DNA from: Shewanella avicenniae | Lineage (GTDB): Bacteria > Pseudomonadota > Gammaproteobacteria > Enterobacterales > Shewanellaceae | Length of the DNA stretch: 64,000 nucleotides | Direction of reading: 5' to 3' | NCBI RefSeq assembly: GCF_017354945.1 | Contig: NZ_CP071503.1 | Location: forward strand, 1,922,001 to 1,986,000 | In this document: positions 35,018 to 44,268 of the stretch, piece after piece | How the letters are laid out: the number at the start of each line of letters is the position of its first letter | Position numbering within the stretch: position 1 is the first letter of the stretch | Program-made: the position numbers and the translations under genes | The notes under the pieces: model-generated | What the model was told of the DNA's origin: nothing | The model's input: only the letters and a program-made list of their open reading frames with translations | Database searches by the model: none

Positions 35018-36340
35018 ATGAACCTACAATTATCGCAACAAAATCTCGCCGTTACCTTATTTAAAGCCACATGGCCTATGGTGTTTGGTGTGCTTTCCAT
35101 TATGAGTTTTCAACTGGTGGATAGTGCGTTTATTGGGCAGCTTGGCGTCATCCCGTTGGCGTTACAAGGCTTCACGATGCCGCTGCAGATGGTGATCATT
35201 GGCGTACAAGTGGGATTCGGCATTGCCGCTACCGTGTTGATCGCCAAACGTTTGGGAGCAAATCAAACTGGCCAAGCGAAGCAGATGGCAGGCTTGGTGG
35301 TGAGTTTAGGCTCCACCGTTATCGGGATTGTGTGTTGCTTGCTTTATCTCTGCCGTTTTCCGCTATTGACGGCATTAGGTGCAACTGAAGCGGTTCATCC
35401 TCTTGTCAGCGGTTATTGGGCATGGTGGGGCTTGAGTGCTTGGCTTGGTGCATTACAGTATTTTCTCTATAGTGTGTGCCGCGCCAACGGCAATACCATG
35501 TTGCCCGGTATAATGATGGTGGTGACCAGCGTATTGAATATCGCGCTTGATCCACTGTTTATCTTTGTGTTTGGTTGGGGAATTAACGGCGCCGCTATTG
35601 CTACCTGTGTATCTTTCTTTATCGGCATTCTGCTGGTGGCATATCGACTGAAACATTCACACTGGCTCAGTTTTCAACGTGGCGAATTGGCGATTAAGCG
35701 TGCGCTCAGCCAAATAGGCCATATTTTCTTTCCGGCGGTGATGAGTCAATTGATGCCGTCACTTTCGGCAATTTTGGCCACTAAGTTGTTGGCCAGCTTT
35801 GGCGCTGCTGCTGTCGCTGCGTGGGGGCTGGGTTCGCGCGTAGAATTCTTTGCCATCGTCGTGGTGTTGGCCTTGACCATGTCATTGCCGCCGATGATCA
35901 GTCACGCACTTGGTGCAGGGAAGTTTGACCGGATCACTCAGCTGGTGCGTATCGCATTATTGTTTGTGCTCGGCTGGCAGTTGCTGATTGCCGTTATCAT
36001 ATGGCTCGGGGCCGATAGCTTAGCGCAATTGATGAGCGCAGAAGGTGAGGTCAGTGCCATCCTTCGGCAGCATCTGTTAATTGTACCGTTCAGTTTAGGT
36101 GCATTAGGCTGCTGCATGATTCTGGTGTCGGTGTCGAACGCGCTCGGCAAGTCTTACAATGCTTTGCTGATCTCGGTCGTGAGGCTATTTGTGTTGTTTT
36201 TGCCTTGCATTTGGCTAGGAGCGCAGCTGGGCGGGATCATGGGGATTTTTGTTGGTGCATTTGCGGGTAACTTATTTGCTGGTAGTTTTGCCTATCTGTC
36301 TTATCGTAAAACAATGGCCAAGTTAACTTTGCAATCGTAA
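35018..36340 (+). CDS. MATE family multidrug/cation exporter
   Basis: This is a ~440-aa protein with twelve hydrophobic helices in two homologous halves. The first half begins LFKATWPMVFGVLSIMSFQLVDSAFIGQLG and the second ALSQIGHIFFPAVMSQLMPSLSAILATKLLASFG (both quoted from the family-specific N-terminal helices). The family exports drugs in exchange for Na+ or H+. The start is uncertain: the ATG at 35018 has no close ribosome site, and an in-frame TTG at 35012 with AGGA 10 nt upstream may be used. Frames beginning at 34964 add residues that do not fit. Confidence 0.87.
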   Translation: MNLQLSQQNLAVTLFKATWPMVFGVLSIMSFQLVDSAFIGQLGVIPLALQGFTMPLQMVIIGVQVGFGIAATVLIAKRLGANQTGQAKQMAGLVVSLGSTVIGIVCCLLYLCRFPLLTALGATEAVHPLVSGYWAWWGLSAWLGALQYFLYSVCRANGNTMLPGIMMVVTSVLNIALDPLFIFVFGWGINGAAIATCVSFFIGILLVAYRLKHSHWLSFQRGELAIKRALSQIGHIFFPAVMSQLMPSLSAILATKLLASFGAAAVAAWGLGSRVEFFAIVVVLALTMSLPPMISHALGAGKFDRITQLVRIALLFVLGWQLLIAVIIWLGADSLAQLMSAEGEVSAILRQHLLIVPFSLGALGCCMILVSVSNALGKSYNALLISVVRLFVLFLPCIWLGAQLGGIMGIFVGAFAGNLFAGSFAYLSYRKTMAKLTLQS

Positions 36341-36750
36341 CCCGCATAGCGGCGGTTAGCTGGTATCTTGTTTTCGCTTCATGTTACTATCGCCGGCCGT
36401 TTTAAGTTGGACTCGCTTGTTTGCTTAGGCGAAGCCGATGAATAATGGCCTAACTTGCTTTGGGTATTGCGCCGATATTGTGCGCTAGTTATCCATATCC
36501 TCAGATTGAATTTCGTTTAAGAGATTCTGTTAACTGTTGTTTTGTATCCAGAATTCATCAATCTTTTTGGTTGTAGGATTCGTTAATTAGGCTGTCTTTT
36601 TTCATCTGTATTCTGCTTTTGTACTGAATCTTTGCCTGAGGGATTGATCCTAAAGCGTGATCCAGTCGATACTCTTTCGAGCCCATTTTTATCAGTCAAA
36701 TATGAATTCATGTTGTCTGTCACCGTTGTTAATGTGAACAAGGGACTGTA
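36341..36750. other. Non-coding gap before the CPA antiporter gene
   Basis: These 410 bases are T-rich on the plus strand and carry no supported gene, terminator or known riboswitch pattern. A GGATTGATCC inverted repeat (near 36641-36650) and GATCC repeats nearby are the only structure I noticed. The ribosome site AAGGGA lies just before the ATG at 36751. Confidence 0.5.
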
Positions 36751-38637
36751 ATGATTGAACAAATTACCGGAATGTTGGCGCTAATTGGCGTGTTGTCACT
36801 ATTGTGTCAGTGGTTAGGCTGGCAATTGCGGCTACCTGCGATTTTACCTTTGCTCTGCTGCGGCTTATTAGTCGGCCCTGGGTTGGGGTGGCTCGATCCT
36901 GATGCGATTTTTGGCAACCTGCTGTTTCCGCTTATTTCTCTCGGGGTGGCAATCATTCTGTTTGAAGGCGCACTTACTCTAAATTTCAAAGAGATCCGCG
37001 ATCATGGCCGTATGGTGACCCACTTGGTGACCATCGGGGCCGCTGTGACTTGGTTGTGCATCAGTATGGCATCTTGGTGCCTATTTGACTTTACGCCTTC
37101 AATTGCGTTGTTGTTTGGCGCATTGGTTGTAGTAACGGGGCCAACGGTGATTGTGCCTATGTTACGCACGGTCAGACCCAAATCTGAGCTTTCTAGCATT
37201 CTTCGCTGGGAAGGGATTGTCATCGACCCGATCGGCGCCTTAATTGCGGTATTGGTGTACGAATACATTACCGTGAGTTCGGATCAAACCTCACACGTGT
37301 TAATCGCACTGGGCTCTATGTTGGGTATCGGTTTGGGAGCCGGCGCGTTAGCAGGCTATCTGCTGGGTTGGGTGTTGCGGCGTAACATTTTACCGCATTA
37401 CCTCACCAATACTGCCGTATTGACCGTAACCCTTGGGGTGTTTGTCGGCTCGAATTTGCTACAGGAAGAATCGGGTCTGCTAACTGTGACCGTGATGGGG
37501 ATCTGGCTGGCGAACATGCGTGGCGTATCGACCCAGTCGATCATTGAATTTAAAGAAACGCTGACGGTATTGCTGATCTCTGCACTGTTTATTTTGTTGG
37601 CGGCGCGATTGAATTCTGATGCGATGTTGAACCTTGGCTGGCAAGGACTTGTGTTACTGCTGGTGGTGTTGTTCATCGCACGGCCATTAAGCATTTGGAT
37701 TTCAGGGTTTGGAACTTCGCTAAGTTCTCGCGACAAATGGTTTTTAAGTTGGATTGCCCCCCGCGGGATTGTCGCCGCGGCAGTGAGCTCACTGTTTGCA
37801 ATTAAACTCGAACAACGCGGTGTTGATGGTGCTGATATGTTGGTGCCATTGGCGTTCTTAATCATCATTGGCACGGTAGTTATTCAATCGCTTACCGCGC
37901 GAAGATGGGCGCAGCATTTGGGGGTCACGGCGAAATCTGCTCAAGGTATTTTGATCTTTGGCGGCTCTAAATTTGCCCGAGATCTCGCCAAAATCCTCGT
38001 ATCAAAAGGGATTAAAGTGATTATCGCCGACTCCAACTGGGATAACGTGCGTTTGGCGCGTATGGACAATATCCAGGTGTATTTCGGTAATCCGGTATCG
38101 GAACATGCCAACAACTTCTTGGATTTGGGTGGCATTGGTAAAGTGTTGATCTTGAGTCCTTACCAGCAACTCAATCCAGTGGTGTATTTTCACTTCCAAG
38201 ACATTTTTGGCCCAGAGCGTGTTTATGGGGTGAATACGACAGATGCTTCAGCCAGTGCTCGTCATCAATTATCAGAATCTTATTTGAGCCGGATGTGTTT
38301 GTTCAGCGACTCGGTGTCCTATTCAAAATTGGCCAGTTTGATGTCACGTGACGCGGTATTAAAAAGTACCAACTTGACCGACAACTTCAGTTACCAGATG
38401 TTCTTAGAGCGTTATGGTGAGTCAGTAATCCCATTGATTTATATGAAGGGCGGTAAAGTGCATATGATCACCACTGAAACCACCTCAGTGCCTAATGGTG
38501 TTGAACTGATCAGCCTGATCCCTAAAGAGGCGATGGAGCATCAACAGAAAAAAGCCGCTGAAGAGAAAGAGCTGAAAGAGTTGCAGGAAAAAGAAAAACT
38601 CCAACTTGAGGATACTGATATAGAAGCGCAGGCTTAA
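36751..38637 (+). CDS. CPA1-type cation:proton antiporter with RCK-like domain
   Basis: This 628-aa protein has about 12 transmembrane helices in the first ~390 residues, with family-typical ISLGVAIILFEGALTLNFKEI, VVTGPTVIVPMLRTVRP and the ion-site region LRWEGIVIDPIGALIAVL. A cytoplasmic Rossmann domain follows (~395-500, GILIFGGSKFARDLAKILVSKGIKVIIADSNWDNV) of TrkA-N/RCK type, which would bind a nucleotide. The last ~35 residues are a highly charged Lys/Glu/Gln helix. It probably exchanges Na+ or K+ for protons in pH or osmotic balance; the ion is not determined. Confidence 0.87.
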   Translation: MIEQITGMLALIGVLSLLCQWLGWQLRLPAILPLLCCGLLVGPGLGWLDPDAIFGNLLFPLISLGVAIILFEGALTLNFKEIRDHGRMVTHLVTIGAAVTWLCISMASWCLFDFTPSIALLFGALVVVTGPTVIVPMLRTVRPKSELSSILRWEGIVIDPIGALIAVLVYEYITVSSDQTSHVLIALGSMLGIGLGAGALAGYLLGWVLRRNILPHYLTNTAVLTVTLGVFVGSNLLQEESGLLTVTVMGIWLANMRGVSTQSIIEFKETLTVLLISALFILLAARLNSDAMLNLGWQGLVLLLVVLFIARPLSIWISGFGTSLSSRDKWFLSWIAPRGIVAAAVSSLFAIKLEQRGVDGADMLVPLAFLIIIGTVVIQSLTARRWAQHLGVTAKSAQGILIFGGSKFARDLAKILVSKGIKVIIADSNWDNVRLARMDNIQVYFGNPVSEHANNFLDLGGIGKVLILSPYQQLNPVVYFHFQDIFGPERVYGVNTTDASASARHQLSESYLSRMCLFSDSVSYSKLASLMSRDAVLKSTNLTDNFSYQMFLERYGESVIPLIYMKGGKVHMITTETTSVPNGVELISLIPKEAMEHQQKKAAEEKELKELQEKEKLQLEDTDIEAQA

Positions 38638-38695
38638 CTTGCTGCTTAATAAGCTGGGGTGGCTGAGCAAGGTTAAGTTGCAATAGCATGAATAG

Positions 38696-38725
38696 AAAAG
38701 GAGGCATAAATATCGCCTCCTTTTT
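38696..38725. terminator. Bidirectional terminator, CPA antiporter / fadE
   Basis: A 10-bp stem (AAAAGGAGGC / GCCTCCTTTT) with a 9-nt loop lies between convergent genes, with A- and T-tracts on either side. Confidence 0.9.
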
Positions 38726-38751
38726 GTTTGGTCAGATATTTCAGACGGGGT

Positions 38752-41202
38752 TTATGCTGCCTTATGCTTAGTGTCGACGCGTTTAAGCGTGTTGGCCTTT
38801 AGCTCTTCAGGGTCAAAATCATCGACATTGATTGACAGTAGACGACCACGTTCAGCTTGTTCCAGTAACTTCACTTCATCATCTGATAACACGCCTAACG
38901 CTTTACCTTCGGCTGCAATCTTATCCAATTGCATAAATGGATAGCGCTTGCCGGCCGCTTTGCAGACTTTATCGTATAATGGCTCAGCTAACAGAATATC
39001 GCGCAAGGTATGTTCCTGAATACCGACAGGGTTATTGGCGGTGGCCTTTAAGTATTGACCATTGCCTAAGCGATTACGGCTAGCGCACGGGGTTTGCATT
39101 ATACGGGCAACTTTATGATCAAGTTTATCGGATGGGCGTTTAATTGGACGACCAAACGGGAAGATGACGACGCGCAATACTGGCCCCAATCTGTTTGGGA
39201 AGTTATCGAGTAACTCATCCAAAGATACCTGCAAGCGATATAGGCAATCTTCTACCGCCCATTGCAGCAAGGGCAGATCCTCAGTTAAACGGCCATCATC
39301 TTCATAGCGCTTCAACGTGGCTGATGCCAGATACAGCTGACTCAACATATCGCCAAGGCGGGCTGAGATCCGTTCTTTACGCTTCAAACTGCCACCGAGC
39401 GTGGCCATGGCAACATCTGACAGCAAAGCCAAGTTCGCGCTGAACCGGTTAATCTGTTGGTAGTAGCGACGAGTCTTATCGTGTACCGGTGCGTTGGACA
39501 AATAACTGCCGGTGACTCCCATCCATAAACTTCTGACAAAGTTAGACAGACTGAAGCCGATATGGCCAAACAGTGCGCGGTCAAACATGCGTAAACCGCG
39601 CAGCTCATCGGGTTCAAACGCGGCTTCCATCTCTGACAGAATGTAAGGATGGCAACGAATTGCCCCTTGGCCGTAGATGATCATGGAGCGGGTAAGAATA
39701 TTGGCGCCCTCGACCGTAATGGCGATTGGTGCCGCTTGATAACCACGACCAAGATAGTTGTTAGGGCCTAAGCAGATCCCTTTACCGCCGTGGATATCCA
39801 TTGCGTCAATCATGCATTTCTGCATCCGCTCGGTGAGGTGGCATTTTACGATGGCAGAGATCACCGATGGCTTCTCGCCGCTATCAATACCTGTGGTGGT
39901 TAATGCTGCTACGGCGTCCATCAGATAGGCGTTGCCGCCAATTCTGGCTAAAGGTTCTTCAATGCCTTCTAGCTTGCCGATCGGCAGTTTAAACTGGCGA
40001 CGAATGCGGGCATAGGCACCGCTGGCCAGCGCCATTGTTTTTACCCCACCTGCGGAGTTTGATGGCAGGGTGATACCACGTCCTACCGAGAGACATTCCA
40101 CCAGCATACGCCAGCCTTGTCCGGCCATTTTCTCGCCGCCGATGATAAAGCTCAGTGGTACGAACACCTCTTTACCGCGGGTTGGTCCGTTTTGGAACAT
40201 GCAGTTAAGCGGGAAGTGACGTCGACCAATCTCCACACCATCAATATCGGTTGGGATCAGCGCGCAGGTGATTCCGAGTTCCTCTTCATTGCCAAGCAGA
40301 TGCTCAGGATCGCGCAGCTTGAAGGCCAAGCCCAACACCGTGGCAATCGGCGCGAGGGTAATGTAACGCTTGTTCCAGGTCAGTTTCATCCCCAGCACTT
40401 GCTCGCCTTGCCATTTGCCATAACACACCACACCAAAATCGGGAATGGCGCCTGCATCAGAACCCGCTTCAGGGCTAGTGAGGGCAAAACAGGGGATCTC
40501 TTCGCCACGCGCTAACCGTGGCAAGTAGTGTTGTTGTTGGGCTTCAGTGCCATAGTGTTGCAGTAATTCGCCAGGGCCAAGAGAGTTAGGTACGCCCACG
40601 GTTGAGGCCAACTCGCTGCTGACGCCAGCAAGTTTTTGCAGGACGCGAGATTGAGCATAGGCTGAAAACTCTAAGCCTCCATATTGCTTCTTGATGATCA
40701 TCGCGAAGAAACCATGGGATTTAAGATAATCCCAAACCTCAGCAGGTAGGTCGCCAAGTTCATGGGATACCTGATGCTGGCTGACCATGGCACAGACTTC
40801 TTCCACTGGGCCATCGAGAAATGCTTGCTCTTCTGCACTCAGCCGCGCTTTAGGGTAGTTATGTAGCTTGCGCCAGTTAGGATTACCGGCAAACAGATCC
40901 GCTTCCCACCATGTTGTACCCGCATCGATCGCCTCTTTCTCGGTCGATGACATCTCCGGCATGATGTTTCGATATATGCGCATGGCCGGACGAGTGATAA
41001 AGTTTTGTCGAATAGAGGCTACATTGAGCGGTATAACAAGCAACAAGTAAGGTAGCCACATCCATAAGCTGACACTGTCCAGTAGATTGCCAAGCAAAAT
41101 GACCGCCGCTGCGGCAAGGCTGGACGTGAGCAGCGAAACCCTCAGATAGGCAGCAGCCCCCAGTACAAACGTTAATGTGATGAGCCAAATTAGGGTAGTC
41201 AC
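38752..41202 (-). CDS. fadE: Acyl-CoA dehydrogenase FadE
   Basis: FadE performs the first, FAD-dependent step of fatty-acid beta-oxidation. The protein is 816 aa, close to the 814 aa of E. coli FadE and much longer than ordinary acyl-CoA dehydrogenases. Two N-terminal membrane segments (~1-60) precede the dehydrogenase core (~80-560), which shows [31 protein letters not shown] and [22 protein letters not shown]. The C-terminal extension is specific to FadE. The start is GTG with GAGGAG 8 nt upstream. A PsrA-type palindrome lies 133 bp upstream. It is divergent from yafJ, near which it also lies in E. coli. Confidence 0.95.
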   Translation of the reverse strand: MTTLIWLITLTFVLGAAAYLRVSLLTSSLAAAAVILLGNLLDSVSLWMWLPYLLLVIPLNVASIRQNFITRPAMRIYRNIMPEMSSTEKEAIDAGTTWWEADLFAGNPNWRKLHNYPKARLSAEEQAFLDGPVEEVCAMVSQHQVSHELGDLPAEVWDYLKSHGFFAMIIKKQYGGLEFSAYAQSRVLQKLAGVSSELASTVGVPNSLGPGELLQHYGTEAQQQHYLPRLARGEEIPCFALTSPEAGSDAGAIPDFGVVCYGKWQGEQVLGMKLTWNKRYITLAPIATVLGLAFKLRDPEHLLGNEEELGITCALIPTDIDGVEIGRRHFPLNCMFQNGPTRGKEVFVPLSFIIGGEKMAGQGWRMLVECLSVGRGITLPSNSAGGVKTMALASGAYARIRRQFKLPIGKLEGIEEPLARIGGNAYLMDAVAALTTTGIDSGEKPSVISAIVKCHLTERMQKCMIDAMDIHGGKGICLGPNNYLGRGYQAAPIAITVEGANILTRSMIIYGQGAIRCHPYILSEMEAAFEPDELRGLRMFDRALFGHIGFSLSNFVRSLWMGVTGSYLSNAPVHDKTRRYYQQINRFSANLALLSDVAMATLGGSLKRKERISARLGDMLSQLYLASATLKRYEDDGRLTEDLPLLQWAVEDCLYRLQVSLDELLDNFPNRLGPVLRVVIFPFGRPIKRPSDKLDHKVARIMQTPCASRNRLGNGQYLKATANNPVGIQEHTLRDILLAEPLYDKVCKAAGKRYPFMQLDKIAAEGKALGVLSDDEVKLLEQAERGRLLSINVDDFDPEELKANTLKRVDTKHKAA

Positions 41203-41334
41203 GGTACGTCTCCTCGATAAATCGGGTTATCTAATAGTTATTACGTATTTGAAGCGCTTTTGGGGTCTAAAAACAGCTGGTCAGACCTCTCTTTAGATAA
41301 AGTTAATAGACAAATTCTGTGAACTCAAGCAATT

Positions 41335-41352
41335 TTCAAACAATTGTTTGAA
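41335..41352. promoter_or_regulatory. PsrA-type operator between fadE and yafJ
   Basis: TTCAAACAATTGTTTGAA is a perfect 18-bp palindrome. Its core CAAAC-AATT-GTTTG fits the (G/C)AAAC-N2-4-GTTT(G/C) consensus of the fatty-acid-responsive TetR regulator PsrA. The position 133 bp before the fadE start fits repression of beta-oxidation in the absence of long-chain fatty acids. Confidence 0.75.
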
Positions 41353-41437
41353 TCTTTAGTCGCATCTTAATTTTTCCATTAATCACTGAAATCGCTACAA
41401 TGTGCAGCAGCATTGGTTTTGGGGGAATGTAGTTACC

Positions 41438-42253
41438 ATGTGTGAGTTGTTGGCGATGAGTGCAAATGTGCCTACGGATATCGTGTTTAGCTTTACCGGA
41501 TTGGTCGAGCGGGGTGGCGTGACTGGACCGCACGTTGATGGTTGGGGCATCACGTTTTACGAAGGCAAGGGTAGTCGAACCTTTAAAGATGCCGCGCCTA
41601 GTAGTCAGTCGCATATTGCTAAGCTCATAAAGTCTTATCCCATCAAAAGTGAAGTGGTGATTAGCCATATCCGTCAAGCCAATCGTGGCTGCGTGGCGCT
41701 GGAAAATACCCACCCCTTCAGTCGTGAGTTATGGGGGCGCTATTGGACTTATGCCCATAATGGCCAGCTCAGTGATTACATGGAGAAATTCGCCACCAAG
41801 CGCTTTCAACCCGTAGGTAGCACCGATAGCGAAATGGCATTTTGTTGGATATTGGAGCAGGTCGTGCAGCAGTTTGGCGATATACCGCCGGTCGATATGC
41901 AGCCAGTCTTTGAGTTCATCGCACAGCTTGCCGATGATGTTCGGCAGTTAGGGGTGTTTAACCTGATTATCTCTGACGGTGATTTTCTGATGTGTTTCTG
42001 TAGCAATAATCTCAGCTACATTACCCGCTGTGCACCTTTTGGTAAGGCTAAATTGATTGATACAGATGTGGTGATTGATTTTGATACAGAAACCACACCC
42101 AATGATGTGGTGTCTGTCATAGCCACCCGTCCGCTGACCAACAATGAAGATTGGTACATCATGCAGCCGAGTGAGTGGAAGTTATTTCGCCTCGGCGAGA
42201 TCATCGCTGAAGGTTGTGCTACCAAACTGAGCCCGAGTGAGTGTCAGCTGTAA
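41438..42253 (+). CDS. yafJ: Class II glutamine amidotransferase (YafJ-like)
   Basis: This 271-aa Ntn-hydrolase-type glutaminase domain stands alone, without a synthase partner. Cys2 would become the N-terminal nucleophile after Met removal (MCELLAMSANVPTD). DGWGITFYEG, SHIRQANRGCVALENTHPF and YAHNGQL are the glutamine-site motifs. The in-frame upstream start at 41402 would bury Cys2 and is rejected. Function in E. coli is unknown. The last 72 bases overlap, on the opposite strand, the end of the DUF3108 gene. Confidence 0.9.
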   Translation: MCELLAMSANVPTDIVFSFTGLVERGGVTGPHVDGWGITFYEGKGSRTFKDAAPSSQSHIAKLIKSYPIKSEVVISHIRQANRGCVALENTHPFSRELWGRYWTYAHNGQLSDYMEKFATKRFQPVGSTDSEMAFCWILEQVVQQFGDIPPVDMQPVFEFIAQLADDVRQLGVFNLIISDGDFLMCFCSNNLSYITRCAPFGKAKLIDTDVVIDFDTETTPNDVVSVIATRPLTNNEDWYIMQPSEWKLFRLGEIIAEGCATKLSPSECQL

Positions 42254-42919
42254 TGCACTATCGCCTTTTTTCTGATGAATAAATTTCACTGGAAGATAAC
42301 CTAAATCAGGCGCCATCCATACAACCGTGCGACGCTTATCGGTGTCGCGCTGAACTTCAAGCTTAACGGCTTGATATTTATGACCTTCAACAATAACGCT
42401 TTCTACGCCATGGTTGTGAAATCGATAGTCGTTAAACTTGTTATCTTTCACCATGTCGTAGGCAAACTCGGGTTTCCCCAAGCTTAAATCAAGCCGAAAC
42501 TGTAATTGCACCATCATGGCATCGTACAGCGTGCCTTGGTAATCCAAGGTTTTGTTCTTCGCTTTATACACGGTAAACACTTTGCCTAACTCTTTGGCAA
42601 AGCGGATCTGCTCGGTAAAATCTGAACCTGTGCCAGTACGTTTATGTTCAAACAAGTTCGGAATGAGTTGATCCCCATTGCGGCTGAATTCACTGGTGAT
42701 TTCACGTTCATCGGACACGACCAACAGGCTTAACTTACTGGTCATCTCATATTTATAGGTATTATCTTGTGGCGCATCGAGCACAAAACGGGCATCGCCC
42801 AAACCAATGCTGCCATATTGCACATGGTATTCCGCAATCTGCGGTTCAAGTGGGTTATGGTCTGCGAGAACACTCAACGGCCATAAAGCGATACAAGCTA
42901 AAATATGCTGCAGCTTCAA
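42182..42919 (-). CDS. DUF3108 periplasmic protein
   Basis: This 245-aa protein has a signal peptide (residues 1-19, ending SVLA). The rest is a beta-rich domain with YHVQYGSIGLGDARFVLDA, EFSRNGDQLIPNLFEHKRTGTGSDFTEQIRF and VWMAPDLGYLPVKFIHQKKGD, the pattern of DUF3108. Such proteins are predicted to be periplasmic; no function is established. The start is TTG with AGAGGA 7 nt upstream. Its 3' end overlaps yafJ by 72 bp tail to tail. The alkyltransferase-like gene lies 13 bp upstream on the same strand, so the two may form an operon. Confidence 0.8.
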   Translation of the reverse strand: MKLQHILACIALWPLSVLADHNPLEPQIAEYHVQYGSIGLGDARFVLDAPQDNTYKYEMTSKLSLLVVSDEREITSEFSRNGDQLIPNLFEHKRTGTGSDFTEQIRFAKELGKVFTVYKAKNKTLDYQGTLYDAMMVQLQFRLDLSLGKPEFAYDMVKDNKFNDYRFHNHGVESVIVEGHKYQAVKLEVQRDTDKRRTVVWMAPDLGYLPVKFIHQKKGDSALQLTLTRAQFGSTTFSDDLAEAK

Positions 42920-42932
42920 TATAAATTCCTCT

Positions 42933-43301
42933 TTAGAACGGCACTGACATCACTAAGGTAGCAATATCAGGTTGCCACCCATAATCAGACCAACAAATTT
43001 TCCCTTGGTTCAGTAAGATGCCTTCACTGCGTAGTCGTTGGCTTTGTTCACGATAGGCATCTGAATCTTTAGCGAAGGATAATTTGCCCTGAGCGTTAAT
43101 GACTCGATGCCAAGGCAGTGTCAATGTTGCTGGCGCTTGTTGCAATGCGCGTGAGACATAACGTGCCCGTCCGGGCAATCCGGCAATATCTGCCACCATG
43201 CCATAACTAGCAACCCTACCTGATGGGATCATCGCAACGACCCACCAGATGCGCTGCATGGGCGATAAGGTTGACGCGTTTTCATCAGAAAAAGTAGACA
43301 T
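42933..43301 (-). CDS. Alkyltransferase-like (ATL) DNA-binding protein
   Basis: This 122-aa protein has the fold of the O6-alkylguanine-DNA methyltransferase C-terminal domain. The active-site motif PCHRV is replaced by PWHRV (Trp64), so it cannot accept alkyl groups. Such ATL proteins flip O6-alkylguanine out and hand the lesion to nucleotide excision repair. GRVASYGMVADIAGLPGRARYVSRAL is the helix-turn-helix and arginine-finger region. A shorter start at Met15 is possible. It lies 139 bp from the SOS operon imuA-imuB-dnaE2 on the opposite strand. Confidence 0.92.
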   Translation of the reverse strand: MSTFSDENASTLSPMQRIWWVVAMIPSGRVASYGMVADIAGLPGRARYVSRALQQAPATLTLPWHRVINAQGKLSFAKDSDAYREQSQRLRSEGILLNQGKICWSDYGWQPDIATLVMSVPF

Positions 43302-43384
43302 AAATTGGCTTTGTGCGGCTGTTATCGTGAGTTGCTGATTGTAAGAAATAAGCTGTGATGAGGTAAAGCGTGCATATGGTCAAC

Positions 43385-43428
43385 TTGCCAAGTTCATATT
43401 TACGCATATACTGTATATAAATACAGTA
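43385..43428 (+). promoter_or_regulatory. LexA-controlled promoter of imuA-imuB-dnaE2
   Basis: The LexA box TACTGTATATAAATACAGTA (43409-43428) matches the E. coli consensus except for one central base. The -35 TTGCCA (43385-43390) and, after 16 bp, the -10 TATACT (43407-43412) overlap the box, so LexA would block polymerase directly. The box ends 12 bp before the imuA ATG. Confidence 0.95.
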
Positions 43429-43440
43429 TTGAGGTTGATT

Positions 43441-44268
43441 ATGAATTCGCTTGACTCCCAAGCTGCCATTTCTTCGTTACTGGCTCGACAAGATTTGTGG
43501 CTAGGTCATGCCAATGGCCAACTGCAATCAGGCTATCAAACGGGATTTGATGAGTTACAAGCACATCTACCTTACTGGCCAGCGCATGGTGTGTGTGAGT
43601 TACTCAGTGATGGGGCTGGCGCAGGGGAGTTAGGCTTATTATTACCGATCATCGAATCTGTTTGCATGGATACAGATGCGCCCATTTTGATAATTGCACC
43701 GCCCTATATGCTGAATCCCGAAGCTTTGCGAGTGTTGCGTGTTCCACCTGAACGCTTTGTTTGGCTCGACATCGCATTCGAGAAAGAAGCCTTATGGGCC
43801 ATGGAACAAGCGCTTCGCAGTGGCAGTTGTGGTTTGGTGCTGGGCTGGTTTGATAATCTTTCTCTGAAAGCGGCGAGGCGATTACAACTGGCTGCCGAAG
43901 AGGGTAATTGCCTTGGTTTTTGTATGTTGCCGTTGACCAGTGCGGGCAATGAGCATCCGATACCTTTAAAATTGGCGTTAAAAACCTCCCAAGGCGAGTG
44001 CTATCTGCAGATTTTAAAACGCAGAGGTGGTTGGCCAGTAAGTGATATTCACTTGGCAGATCTAGCCGTGCCGCTGTTACGTCGCATGAGTTTGGCGCGC
44101 GCTAAGCTAGCAACAGAATCAACGGCTAGTACGGCGAGCGTGGTGAATAGCATGGTGACGAGCGTGGTAAATAGCGCAACCGATTCCGCAAAAACTGTGT
44201 CGTTACAGTCTTTGTCGGGTTTAACCGCAGCAAACGACCGCCATTCGATTGAGTTCCAGCATGGCTGA
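43441..44268 (+). CDS. imuA: SOS mutagenesis accessory protein ImuA
   Basis: This 275-aa protein is distantly RecA/SulA-like. The family pattern is visible in TGFDELQAHLPYWPAHGVCELLSDGAGAGELGLLLPII and ILIIAPPYMLNPEALRVLRVPPERFVWL. ImuA works with ImuB and DnaE2 in damage-induced translesion synthesis. I chose the ATG at 43441 with GAGG upstream. The C-terminal ~50 residues (Ser/Thr/Ala/Val-rich) look disordered. The stop overlaps the imuB start as ATGGCTGA. First gene of the operon behind the LexA box. Confidence 0.92.
   Translation: MNSLDSQAAISSLLARQDLWLGHANGQLQSGYQTGFDELQAHLPYWPAHGVCELLSDGAGAGELGLLLPIIESVCMDTDAPILIIAPPYMLNPEALRVLRVPPERFVWLDIAFEKEALWAMEQALRSGSCGLVLGWFDNLSLKAARRLQLAAEEGNCLGFCMLPLTSAGNEHPIPLKLALKTSQGECYLQILKRRGGWPVSDIHLADLAVPLLRRMSLARAKLATESTASTASVVNSMVTSVVNSATDSAKTVSLQSLSGLTAANDRHSIEFQHG

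Noticed and set aside
37398..37874. 158-codon antisense frame inside the CPA antiporter gene
   Set aside because: It is a reverse-strand shadow of membrane-protein codons, with Asn/Ser/Thr-rich low-complexity product and no ribosome site.
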